Part shown: one piece after another, positions 1 through 5,622 of the stretch | Layout of the letters: every line of letters starts with the position of its first letter | Numbering within the stretch: the first letter of the stretch is position 1 | Source: an uncultured Flavobacterium sp. | Lineage (GTDB): Bacteria; Bacteroidota; Bacteroidia; Flavobacteriales; Flavobacteriaceae | Direction of reading: 5' to 3' | Length of the DNA: 5,622 bases | NCBI GenBank assembly: GCA_946480635.1 | Contig: CAMLKV010000171.1 | Span: forward strand, 1 to 5,622 | Notes under the pieces: generated by a model | What the model saw: only the letters and a program-made list of their open reading frames with translations | What the model was told of the DNA's origin: nothing | The model's database searches: none | Program-made: the position numbers and the translations under genes

Positions 1-670
1 TCTTTAAATCGATTCCTAAAACAGCATCAAGACTAATGGCTACATTTTTCATGTAGTTCATTTTGTCCATATCTAAAGATATTTTTGTTGTCGATTTTGT
101 ATCTAAATCCAAAACATCTGAAGCAAAATTTCCAGTCCCAGAATGGTTCAATTCACTTAATACCAATTTGATTTTAGAACGCTCATCATAATACTTGAAT
201 TTGAAATTTTCGATTTCATAATTCTGAATATTCATGGCAAAAGGTTTGCTTTCTTTCGTTTCTTCTTTTGGTTTGTCGTCTTTAATAGCAATGTCAAAAT
301 TTCCAACACCATCTTTAGCCTTTCCGTTTTTTACTGAAATCGCTTTTAAGGTCATTGGTTCATTTTCACCATTAAACAATTCGGCAACCGACATTTGTAG
401 GTTCAGTTCTTCAAAAGCAACTAATGTATCACCAACAAAAGGAGCTTTGTTTATAATAACAAGTTTTTCAATTCCCACATTTGCATTGGGGAAGTTTTTA
501 AATAAACTCAAACTGGCATCGTCAAAAGTTACTTTGGCATCAACATTCTCGTTGATACTTTGCTGAATTTTAGCCTTTATTTGATCTTTAAAAAAGATAG
601 GAATTGCAGCTAAAGCAGCTATAGTAACTAACAGAAAAACGCCTATACCTATAAAAATTTTCTTTTTCAT
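1..670 (-). CDS. AsmA-like envelope protein, N-terminal part (3' end outside window)
   Basis: The frame is open from an ATG at 668-670 to the left edge, giving about 223 residues without a stop. The protein starts MKKKIFIGIGVFLLVTIAAL, a short basic end followed by one hydrophobic segment (about residues 5-27), which fits an inner-membrane anchor. A region typical of AsmA family N-termini follows: FKDQIKAKIQQSINENVDAK, then SLSLFKNFPNANVGIEKL, then alternating beta-strand-like segments. A charged stretch rich in Lys and Glu (near KPKEETKESK) interrupts it at about residue 140. AsmA-type proteins belong to a family of long periplasm-spanning proteins linked to outer-membrane lipid or protein homeostasis; the exact role in this clade is not established. 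The gene lies downstream of sppA on the same strand, but a terminator separates them, so it probably has its own promoter. Family assignment is by pattern recognition and the C-terminal part cannot be seen. Confidence 0.8.
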   Translation of the reverse strand, partial: MKKKIFIGIGVFLLVTIAALAAIPIFFKDQIKAKIQQSINENVDAKVTFDDASLSLFKNFPNANVGIEKLVIINKAPFVGDTLVAFEELNLQMSVAELFNGENEPMTLKAISVKNGKAKDGVGNFDIAIKDDKPKEETKESKPFAMNIQNYEIENFKFKYYDERSKIKLVLSELNHSGTGNFASDVLDLDTKSTTKISLDMDKMNYMKNVAISLDAVLGIDLK

Positions 671-721
671 CGCTATTGAATTTATGTTTTAGAATTGGGT
701 GTAAATAGATTATGTTTCTTA

Positions 722-729
722 CAAAAATA
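722..729 (-). promoter_or_regulatory. Candidate -7 promoter element of the AsmA-like gene
   Basis: The minus strand reads TATTTTTG, an exact match to the Bacteroidetes -7 consensus TAnnTTTG, about 52 bp before the ATG at 670. It lies between the sppA terminator and the AsmA-like gene, where a promoter is expected. No TTG (-33 element) is present at 17-23 bp upstream, and an 8-mer with two free positions occurs often by chance in AT-rich DNA, so this is only a candidate. Confidence 0.35.
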
Positions 730-764
730 ACATTTATGCTGTATTAAAGATGTAAAGTTTTCAT

Positions 765-797
765 AAAAAAATCCGTCCTAGAATGTAGAACGGATTT
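765..797 (-). terminator. Intrinsic terminator of sppA
   Basis: On the minus strand an 8-bp perfect stem (AAATCCGT at 797-790 with ACGGATTT at 776-769) is extended by 3 further pairs after one mismatch. It closes a small loop and runs straight into a tract of seven T (771-765). It begins about 20 bp after the sppA stop codon. The plus strand has no T tract after the stem, so it should act only on leftward transcripts. Confidence 0.85.
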
Positions 798-818
798 AAA
801 AGTTGAATAGTATTTAGT

Positions 819-2597
819 TTAGTTGATATTTACTTCGAAAGGCATAATGGCTTGTACACCTTTTTTAGAATTTAAACTCTTGATGTTTTGAATCATTTGA
901 TAGTTTTCTTCTCCTAATTCTTCTTTTAAAAGTGTTTCAGTCGATTGGAAAAGGCCCAATGAACTAAAGAAACCATTACCTCCAAATAAGTAATCAATAT
1001 CTTTTTCATATTCTGGATAATCTACTGTTACATAATCTTTCACGTTAACTAATGTTGCTGCATAAGCAATAGCATCATCCATTCCTCCAATTTTATCAAC
1101 TAACCCTAATTTTAATGCATCTGTTCCGCTCCATACACGCCCTTGTGCAATAGCATCTACTTGTTCAAATGTCATTTTACGACCTGCTGCAACTCTACTT
1201 ACAAACGTTTTATAGATACTTTCTACGCTTTCTTGTGTGAAGTTTTTAAAATCATTGTCGATTGGTTGAAATGGGTCATAACCACCTGCGTTTTTATGAG
1301 TTTCTACCATTTCAGATTTGAAACCATATTTTGAAGCAATCCCGTGTAAATTTGGTAACATTCCAAATACACCTATCGAACCTGTAATTGTCGATGATTC
1401 GGCAAAAATTTTATTTGCATTACATGAAATATAATAACCTCCAGAAGCGGCTAAATTACCCATAGAAACCACTACTGGCTTCACTTTTTTAGTCAATTCT
1501 ACTTCTCTCCAAATCAAATCAGACGTTAAAGCGCTTCCACCAGGGCTGTCCACTCTTAAAACAATAGCTTTAATGTCGTCATCTTCACGAGCTTCTTCTA
1601 AAGCACGACGCATTGAGCCTTCGCCAATTTCATTTACATCACCTTCACCACTAGTAATTTCACCTTGAGCATAAATGATTGCAATTTTGTCCTTACTTGA
1701 AAAAGTTTCGTCTTCTACTACACTTTCAGCATAATCTAAAACCGAAATTTTATTGTAATCTTCCTTTTCGTCTTTTATGCCAATTACACTCTTGATATAA
1801 TCGTGATATTTATCTTCATAAGCTACAACATCTACCAGTTTGTTTTCTAATGCTAATTGAGGAGTTCTGGCAGATAATTCAGATGCAATGCTGTTTAGTT
1901 TCTCAACAGGTATATTTCTTGATTTAGAAATGTCTTGTACAATTGAACTCCAAATAGAATTTAAAAAAGTTGTGATTTGCTCACGATTTTCTGAACTCAT
2001 CGTGTTGGTTAAGAAAGGCTCAACAGCACTTTTATATTTTCCATGACGAATAACTTCCATCTTGATTCCAGATTTATCTTGGAAATCTTTCATGTATAAA
2101 ATAGAACTTGAAAGGCCTTTAAAATCTACTTCTCCCACAGGATTTAAAAATACTTTTGAGGCAACCGAGTTTAAGTAGTATTCTTTTTGAGTCATTACAT
2201 TACTGTAAGCTACTACAAATTTCCCTGATTTTTTAAATTTTTCTAATTCATCACGAAGTGCTTTTGTTTGAGCAACTCCAAGATTAAGCGGATTATTAAG
2301 TATAGAGATTCCTTCAATTTTGCTATCTTTTGCTGCAATTTCGATAGCTTTTATAACATCCGATAAACCTTCTTTTTCAGCTTTATCATTTAGGAAAGGC
2401 ATGTCTTTATAATTAAATTTACCCCCATAATCATTGGTCACCTTTGCTAAATCCAACTCAATAACCGATTTCTCTTTAACCTTTATTTTTTCTTCACCTC
2501 CAAGTAATGCACCTAGTAGTATGATGAATAAAAAAAACGAAAAGAAAAAAACAAAAATACCTACCACTGTAGATAAAACATTCTTTAAAAAATTCAT
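819..2597 (-). CDS. sppA: Signal peptide peptidase SppA, 67K type
   Basis: The product is a 592-residue inner-membrane serine protease of family S49 that degrades signal peptides left after protein export. Residues about 7-33 form one strongly hydrophobic segment (membrane anchor). Two tandem S49-like domains follow, at roughly 80-260 and 300-520, the arrangement of the long E. coli-type SppA (about 618 residues), so this copy looks full length. The catalytic lysine is expected at Lys189 in GKYKSAVEPF, matching E. coli Lys209 in the same motif. The nucleophile is expected at Ser385 in NLAASGGYYIS, matching E. coli Ser409. The motifs RVDSPGGSA (348-356) and STITGSIGVFG (402-412) are also typical. 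The ATG at 2597 puts the anchor right at the N-terminus; the leader is A-rich with no clear Shine-Dalgarno site. The gene is divergent from the folK fusion and followed by its own terminator. I found no exact -33/-7 promoter pair upstream. Confidence 0.95.
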   Translation of the reverse strand: MNFLKNVLSTVVGIFVFFFSFFLFIILLGALLGGEEKIKVKEKSVIELDLAKVTNDYGGKFNYKDMPFLNDKAEKEGLSDVIKAIEIAAKDSKIEGISILNNPLNLGVAQTKALRDELEKFKKSGKFVVAYSNVMTQKEYYLNSVASKVFLNPVGEVDFKGLSSSILYMKDFQDKSGIKMEVIRHGKYKSAVEPFLTNTMSSENREQITTFLNSIWSSIVQDISKSRNIPVEKLNSIASELSARTPQLALENKLVDVVAYEDKYHDYIKSVIGIKDEKEDYNKISVLDYAESVVEDETFSSKDKIAIIYAQGEITSGEGDVNEIGEGSMRRALEEAREDDDIKAIVLRVDSPGGSALTSDLIWREVELTKKVKPVVVSMGNLAASGGYYISCNANKIFAESSTITGSIGVFGMLPNLHGIASKYGFKSEMVETHKNAGGYDPFQPIDNDFKNFTQESVESIYKTFVSRVAAGRKMTFEQVDAIAQGRVWSGTDALKLGLVDKIGGMDDAIAYAATLVNVKDYVTVDYPEYEKDIDYLFGGNGFFSSLGLFQSTETLLKEELGEENYQMIQNIKSLNSKKGVQAIMPFEVNIN

Positions 2598-2623
2598 ATC
2601 AAATTATCTTTTTTAACATTAGT

Positions 2624-2643
2624 ACATTTTTCATCAAAAATGT
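2624..2643. repeat. Inverted repeat in the sppA/folK divergent gap
   Basis: ACATTTTT and AAAAATGT form a perfect 8-bp inverted repeat around the 4-base loop CATC. Two more pairs (2622-2623 with 2645-2646) are possible past a one-base bulge. It sits 27 bp upstream of the sppA start and 78 bp upstream of the folK start, in the only stretch available for both genes' promoters. It could be an operator or a leader hairpin of sppA. It has no following T tract that would suggest a terminator, and A/T-only arms make chance occurrence fairly likely. Confidence 0.4.
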
Positions 2644-2720
2644 TACACTAAAAATAGTTATTAACAGCTTGGTGAATGTGCTGTCATTCTACAATTCTTT
2701 TTAGTTAATTTGTGTCGATT

Positions 2721-3857
2721 ATGAGCAAGCAGCAAAAGGTTGTGCTTTCGTTAGGAAGCAACATCGGAAATAGACTAGAAAACATCCAAAATTGCATCCA
2801 ATTAATTCATGAGAATATTGGATTGGTTTTGCGTGTTTCTAAGTTATATGAAACACCTGCTTGGGGGTTTGAAAGTGATGATTTTTATAATTGCGCTTTA
2901 GTGGTTCATACTTCTTTCTCAGCGGAAAAGATTTTAAAAAAAATCGCTACTATTGAAAAAGAATTAGGACGTTTTCGAAAAAGAACAGATTTATACGAAG
3001 CTAGAGTTATAGATATTGATATCATAATGATCGAGGACTTGATTGTTCAAACAGAACATTTACAAGTGCCACATCCGCAAATGCAATTCAGGAAGTTCGT
3101 TCTTTTGCCTTTGTTAGATTTGAAGATCGATTACAATCATCCAGTTTTACATCAATCTATTGAACAGCTTTATAAAAGTTGTGAAGATCAGAGCGAATGT
3201 GAGCTTGTTGGGGATTTAATTTTGCCTACAAAAAAGTACAGCATTAATCTGCTTAATTATATTGCTATTGAAGGAAATATTGGTGCTGGTAAAACAACAT
3301 TGGCTACCAGAATTTCTGAAGATTTTAATGCTAAATTGGTTTTAGAGCGATTTGCAGATAATCCTTTTTTGCCTAAATTTTACAAGGATCAAGGGCGTTA
3401 TGCTTTTCCGTTGGAGATGTCTTTTTTAGCGGATCGCTATCAGCAATTAGCGGATGATTTATCTCAATTTGATTTGTTTAAAGACTTTGTAGTAGCCGAT
3501 TATCATATTTTTAAATCATTGATTTTTGCCAAAGTAACTCTGCAGGAAGATGAGTTTAGATTGTACAAAACCTTGTTTAATATTATCTATAAAGAAATGC
3601 CTAAGCCTGATTTGTATGTGTACTTATACCAAAATACTGATAGACTTTTAAAGAATATTAAAAAAAGGGGTAGGAGTTACGAACAGGAAATCCCAGGTGA
3701 ATATCTTGAGAAAATCAATCAAGGATATTTAGATTATATAAAAACTCAAACCGATTTGAATGTATTGGTTATAGATGTTTCTGAATTTGATTTTGTCAAA
3801 AAGCAAACAGATTACATTAAGGTTCTTGATGCAATTCAGGAGAAATTAGACGCTTAG
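2721..3857 (+). CDS. folK: Fusion of FolK (HPPK) with a deoxynucleoside kinase
   Basis: This single 378-residue frame joins two enzymes. Residues 1-about 155 are 6-hydroxymethyl-7,8-dihydropterin pyrophosphokinase (FolK), which transfers pyrophosphate from ATP in folate synthesis. Visible FolK motifs are LGSNIGNR (11-18), YETPAWGF (43-50), RVIDIDII with the metal-binding Asp98 and Asp100, and VPHPQM (116-121) followed by FVLLPL. After a linker of about 25 residues, residues about 179-378 form a deoxynucleoside kinase that phosphorylates salvaged deoxynucleosides, probably purine ones. It shows the P-loop GNIGAGKT (185-192), the probable catalytic Glu209 in LVLERFADNPF, the DRY motif (238-240), Asp260 in VVADYHIFKS, and an arginine-rich lid (KKRGRSYEQE, 314-323). 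All key residues look intact in both halves. I chose the ATG at 2721 because MSKQQKVVLSLGSN matches a normal FolK start; an in-frame GTG at 2712 would add three residues. The gene ends overlapping the convergent methyltransferase gene by 4 bp. Confidence 0.93.
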   Translation: MSKQQKVVLSLGSNIGNRLENIQNCIQLIHENIGLVLRVSKLYETPAWGFESDDFYNCALVVHTSFSAEKILKKIATIEKELGRFRKRTDLYEARVIDIDIIMIEDLIVQTEHLQVPHPQMQFRKFVLLPLLDLKIDYNHPVLHQSIEQLYKSCEDQSECELVGDLILPTKKYSINLLNYIAIEGNIGAGKTTLATRISEDFNAKLVLERFADNPFLPKFYKDQGRYAFPLEMSFLADRYQQLADDLSQFDLFKDFVVADYHIFKSLIFAKVTLQEDEFRLYKTLFNIIYKEMPKPDLYVYLYQNTDRLLKNIKKRGRSYEQEIPGEYLEKINQGYLDYIKTQTDLNVLVIDVSEFDFVKKQTDYIKVLDAIQEKLDA

Positions 3858-4387
3858 ACTGTTTTAAGTTTACAAAACAAATCCCAAATTACAATTCCAG
3901 TACTTACAGAAATGTTTAAGGAGTGTTTAGTTCCTAATTGAGGAATCTCAATTGCGCCATCACACATTTTTACTGCTTCTTGATTAACTCCAAATACTTC
4001 ATTACCAAAAACTAATGCATATTTTTTGTTATTTTCAACCTCAAAGTTGTCCAGAAAAATAGCTCCTTCAACTTGTTCGATTGCAAACACGTCAATGTTT
4101 TGGGATTTTAAATCTTGGATAACTTCAAGTACATCTTTTTTGTATTCCCATGTTACAGTATCGGTTGCTCCAAGAGCAGTTTTGTTAATTTCTTTGTTGG
4201 GTGGAGTGGCAGTAATACCGCAGAGATATATTTTTTCGATTAAAAAAGCGTCACTAGTTCTAAATACAGATCCAATATTATGTAAACTTCTTATGTCATC
4301 AAGAACTACAATAATAGGAGTTTTTTTTGCTTCTTTAAATTCTTCTATCGATTTTCGGTCTAATTTGCTAATCTCAAATTTTCCTAT
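3854..4387 (-). CDS. TrmH/SpoU-family RNA 2'-O-methyltransferase, non-canonical start
   Basis: This is a SPOUT-class, AdoMet-dependent RNA ribose methyltransferase; the target (tRNA or rRNA) cannot be told from sequence. All three family motifs are present: LHNIGSVFRTSDAF (35-48, with Asn37 and Arg43), LVFGNEVFGV (125-134, with Glu130), and IPQLGTKHSLNISVS (148-162, with Ser156 and Asn158). The frame is open from a stop at 4397-4399 to the TAA at 3854-3856 but has no ATG, GTG or TTG before a GTG at 4088-4090. That GTG lies at residue 100 and would delete motif 1. As I recall them, related proteins begin M-R/K-K-L-x-x-S-E-L-D-R; here the same string reads I-G-K-F-E-I-S-K-L-D-R, so an ATA at 4385-4387 occupies the usual ATG position, giving 177 residues, the usual length. 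The alternative is ATT at 4370-4372, preceded by AGGA. The ATA may be a real weak start, a recent mutation or a sequence error. Body of the gene certain, start uncertain. Confidence 0.87.
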   Translation of the reverse strand: MGKFEISKLDRKSIEEFKEAKKTPIIVVLDDIRSLHNIGSVFRTSDAFLIEKIYLCGITATPPNKEINKTALGATDTVTWEYKKDVLEVIQDLKSQNIDVFAIEQVEGAIFLDNFEVENNKKYALVFGNEVFGVNQEAVKMCDGAIEIPQLGTKHSLNISVSTGIVIWDLFCKLKTV

Positions 4388-4391
4388 ACTG

Positions 4392-4399
4392 CAAAATTA
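4392..4399 (-). promoter_or_regulatory. Candidate -7 promoter element of the methyltransferase gene
   Basis: The minus strand reads TAATTTTG, an exact match to TAnnTTTG. It ends 4 bases before the ATA at 4387. A transcript starting the usual few bases downstream would begin at or very near that ATA, giving a leaderless or nearly leaderless mRNA. No TTG lies 17-23 bp upstream, because that space is occupied by the terminator hairpin of the DUF1573 gene. The motif is clear, but its function is inferred. Confidence 0.4.
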
Positions 4400-4402
4400 A
4401 AT

Positions 4403-4432
4403 AAAAAAAGCTCCCTTAAAAAGAGAGCTTTT
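4403..4432 (-). terminator. Intrinsic terminator of the DUF1573 gene
   Basis: On the minus strand an 8-bp stem (AAAAGCTC at 4432-4425 with GAGCTTTT at 4413-4406) plus 3 pairs after one mismatch closes a 3-base loop and runs into seven T (4409-4403). It starts 20 bp after the DUF1573 stop and lies just upstream of the methyltransferase start, so it should separate the two leftward genes. The plus-strand reading has only a short T run and no rightward gene ends nearby. Confidence 0.85.
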
Positions 4433-4451
4433 ATATTAAAAGTAATATTAA

Positions 4452-4937
4452 TTAGCTTTTTTGAACGTCCATTGCTGGTTTAGCTGCTGGAGCATTTACA
4501 GTTCCTTTGATAGTTAAAACTTTTGAAGGGTTTACTGTAGCGTTAGAAGTAATAGTTACGTTTTTAGTGAACGCTCCAACTCTGTTAGTGTCATACTTAA
4601 CACCAATAACAGCTTTTTGACCTGGCATGATTGGCTCTTTAGGGAAAGTTGGAACAGTACATCCGCATGATCCCACAGCATTACTAATGATTAATGGTTT
4701 GTTTCCATTGTTTGTTAAAACGAATTCACGTTTTCCATCAGCATTTTGTTCGATTGTTCCATAGTCAATAGTTTCGTTTTCAAAAACCATTCCTACTCCA
4801 TCAACTGAAGGTAAAACTTCTTTTTTAGCTTTTTTAGCTTTTTTTTCAATTTTAGTTTTTGCAGCAACTTCTTGTGCAGTAGCATCAAATGTTCCAAATA
4901 ATGCAACAGCTGCAACCATTAATAATATTTTTTTCAT
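4452..4937 (-). CDS. Secreted DUF1573 domain protein
   Basis: The product is 161 residues. A typical Sec signal peptide covers residues 1-21 (MKK, hydrophobic core ILLMVAAVALFG, then the signal peptidase I site Ala19-Thr20-Ala21 before Gln22), so the mature protein is probably periplasmic or exported. Residues 28-39 are a very basic, low-complexity stretch (KIEKKAKKAKK). The DUF1573 domain follows at about 50-146: a beta-sandwich-like pattern with FVLTNNGNKPLIISNA, the hallmark SCGCTVP (Cys91 and Cys93), PIMPGQ and a GAFTKNVTITSN strand. DUF1573 proteins are common in Bacteroidota, resemble Ig-like or ASH-type folds, and have no settled function; the Cys pair could form a disulfide or bind metal, which is inference. 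The gene has its own good promoter (4960-4987) and terminator, so it is probably transcribed alone. No catalytic motif is visible. Confidence 0.9.
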   Translation of the reverse strand: MKKILLMVAAVALFGTFDATAQEVAAKTKIEKKAKKAKKEVLPSVDGVGMVFENETIDYGTIEQNADGKREFVLTNNGNKPLIISNAVGSCGCTVPTFPKEPIMPGQKAVIGVKYDTNRVGAFTKNVTITSNATVNPSKVLTIKGTVNAPAAKPAMDVQKS

Positions 4938-4959
4938 AATCTCTTTTTTTGTTAAGTAA

Positions 4960-4987
4960 CAAATGTATAAATAATTTTAATTGACAA
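4960..4987 (-). promoter_or_regulatory. Promoter of the DUF1573 gene
   Basis: On the minus strand a TTG (4987-4985) is followed after exactly 17 bp by TACATTTG (4967-4960), a full match to the Bacteroidetes -33/-7 consensus TTG-N17-23-TAnnTTTG. Transcription should begin near 4955, leaving a short leader of about 18 bases with an A-rich run and AGAG before the ATG at 4937. This is the best-supported promoter in the window. Confidence 0.75.
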
Positions 4988-4991
4988 TTAA
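4977..4991. repeat. Perfect 15-bp palindrome carrying both divergent -33 elements
   Basis: TTAATTG-A-CAATTAA is a perfect 7-bp inverted repeat around a single central A (4984). Each arm supplies one TTG: 4981-4983 on the plus strand and 4987-4985 on the minus strand. These are the -33 elements of the two promoters listed here. Its symmetry could simply reflect back-to-back promoters, or it could be a binding site for a dimeric regulator. Confidence 0.6.
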
Positions 4992-5008
4992 GATTAACTC
5001 TAAAATTG
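4981..5008 (+). promoter_or_regulatory. Candidate promoter of mutS
   Basis: On the plus strand TTG (4981-4983) is followed after exactly 17 bp by TAAAATTG (5001-5008), one mismatch from TAnnTTTG. A start near 5013 would give a leader of about 65 bases to the TTG start of mutS. The spacing mirrors that of the divergent DUF1573 promoter. No exact -7 match was found elsewhere in the gap on this strand. Confidence 0.45.
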
Positions 5009-5079
5009 TTGTTAAATATTTAAACAAATATTAGGCCAAAAATAATTAAATTCGTCGACCATATTTTAAATCAATTATT

Positions 5080-5622
5080 TTGTCAGCAAAAGAAAAAGCA
5101 CCTAAGGAAACTCCCTTAATGAAGCAATATAACGAAATCAAAGCAAAGTATCCTGATGCTTGCTTGTTATTTCGTGTTGGAGATTTTTATGAAACGTTTG
5201 GGGAAGATGCAATTCGTGCTTCAAAAATTTTAGGAATTACTTTAACAAAGCGTGGTGCTGGAAGTGATTCGGAAACGGCATTAGCTGGTTTCCCACATCA
5301 TTCTTTAAATACATATTTGCCTAAATTGGTACAAGCTGGGCTTCGCGTGGCGATTTGTGATCAATTAGAAGATCCTAAAATGACTAAAACTATTGTAAAG
5401 CGTGGAGTTACAGAGTTGGTTACTCCAGGTGTTTCTATGAATGATGAGGTTTTAGTTTCTAAATCGAATAATTTCTTGGCTTCGGTTTATTTTGGAAAAA
5501 AGCAATTGGGGGTCGCTTTTCTTGATGTTTCTACTGGTGAGTTTTTAACCTCTGAAGGGAACTCAGAATATGTAGATAAATTATTGCAAAATTTTAGTCC
5601 GAGTGAAATTCTGGTTCCAAAG
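5080..5622 (+). CDS. mutS: DNA mismatch repair protein MutS, N-terminal part (3' end outside window)
   Basis: The frame runs open to the right edge, giving 181 residues of a protein that is normally about 850-870 long. MutS binds mismatched or looped DNA and starts methyl-independent or MutL-dependent repair. The mismatch-reading domain I is complete: [16 protein letters not shown], then [16 protein letters not shown] with the Phe-Tyr-Glu motif at 36-38 (the Phe that stacks on the mismatch and its partner Glu, same numbering as E. coli), then [27 protein letters not shown] and [12 protein letters not shown]. The start of the connector domain follows. The TTG at 5080-5082 (reading [12 protein letters not shown]) is chosen because it matches the usual N-terminal length. 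There is no ATG or GTG upstream between it and the in-frame stop at 5047-5049. The next in-frame ATG (5119-5121) would remove 13 residues but keep domain I. The gene is divergent from the DUF1573 gene. Confidence 0.95.
   Translation, partial: MSAKEKAPKETPLMKQYNEIKAKYPDACLLFRVGDFYETFGEDAIRASKILGITLTKRGAGSDSETALAGFPHHSLNTYLPKLVQAGLRVAICDQLEDPKMTKTIVKRGVTELVTPGVSMNDEVLVSKSNNFLASVYFGKKQLGVAFLDVSTGEFLTSEGNSEYVDKLLQNFSPSEILVPK

Noticed and set aside
234..566. Rightward open frame of 110 codons
   Set aside because: It lies fully antisense to the AsmA-like gene, whose protein shows clear family features; this frame gives no recognisable protein.
1143..1334. Rightward open frame of 63 codons inside sppA
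   Set aside because: It is antisense to conserved SppA sequence, with a cysteine- and phenylalanine-rich product typical of a shadow frame.
2434..2616. Rightward open frame over the sppA N-terminus
   Set aside because: It is antisense to the membrane anchor of SppA and has no recognisable domain or start signal.
2712..2720. GTG start of the FolK fusion three codons upstream of the ATG
   Set aside because: The ATG at 2721 gives the normal FolK N-terminus and is the stronger codon; the upstream GTG adds only three residues with no supporting signal.
3854..4090. Short version of the methyltransferase starting at GTG 4090 (78 residues)
   Set aside because: It would lack the first conserved motif and half of the fold, while the frame upstream continues to encode perfectly conserved family sequence up to 4387.
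4385..4399. Idea that the methyltransferase gene is a pseudogene
   Set aside because: Apart from the start codon there is no frameshift, internal stop or motif loss over 177 codons, so decay is not the first explanation, although a very recent start-codon mutation is possible.
4026..4400. Rightward open frame of 124 codons over the methyltransferase gene
   Set aside because: The minus strand encodes all three SPOUT motifs here; the plus-strand product resembles nothing and is explained as a shadow.
1..5622. Search for defence islands, mobile elements, CRISPR arrays, tRNA genes or riboswitches
   Set aside because: All coding space is taken by six recognisable housekeeping genes, gaps are under 150 bp, and I saw no array, terminal repeats, cloverleaf or known riboswitch core.

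Overview
This is an AT-rich window from what looks like an ordinary chromosomal housekeeping region of a member of the Bacteroidota, most likely Flavobacterium or a close relative. The evidence is the protein sequences, the FolK-deoxynucleoside kinase fusion (an arrangement I recall from this group), A-rich leaders with little Shine-Dalgarno signal, and promoter motifs of the Bacteroidetes type (TTG, 17 bp, TAnnTTTG). I see no mobile element, CRISPR array, tRNA or rRNA gene, phage gene or defence system.

Layout, left to right. (1) The N-terminal part of an AsmA-like envelope protein runs leftward off the edge (1-670). (2) sppA, a membrane-bound 67K-type signal peptide peptidase, also runs leftward (819-2597) and ends at a clear intrinsic terminator (765-797). 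(3) A short divergent gap contains a hairpin-forming inverted repeat. (4) A rightward gene (2721-3857) encodes a fusion of FolK (folate synthesis) with a deoxynucleoside kinase (dNTP salvage). (5) A leftward TrmH/SpoU-family RNA 2'-O-methyltransferase gene (3854-4387) overlaps the fusion gene tail to tail by 4 bp. Its reading frame is intact, but it has no ATG, GTG or TTG at the expected start. (6) A leftward gene encodes a small secreted DUF1573 protein (4452-4937) and has its own terminator (4403-4432). (7) mutS runs rightward off the edge (5080-5622) from an apparent TTG start.

The genes do not form one pathway. They touch envelope maintenance (AsmA-like, SppA, DUF1573), nucleotide and folate metabolism (FolK-dNK), RNA modification (TrmH-like) and DNA mismatch repair (MutS). 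Most genes appear to be separate transcription units, given the terminators and divergent or convergent orientations.

The items most worth a second look are the non-canonical start of the methyltransferase gene, a symmetric promoter pair between the DUF1573 gene and mutS whose two -33 elements sit in one perfect 15-bp palindrome, and the FolK-dNK fusion. I found no convincing undescribed multi-gene system.
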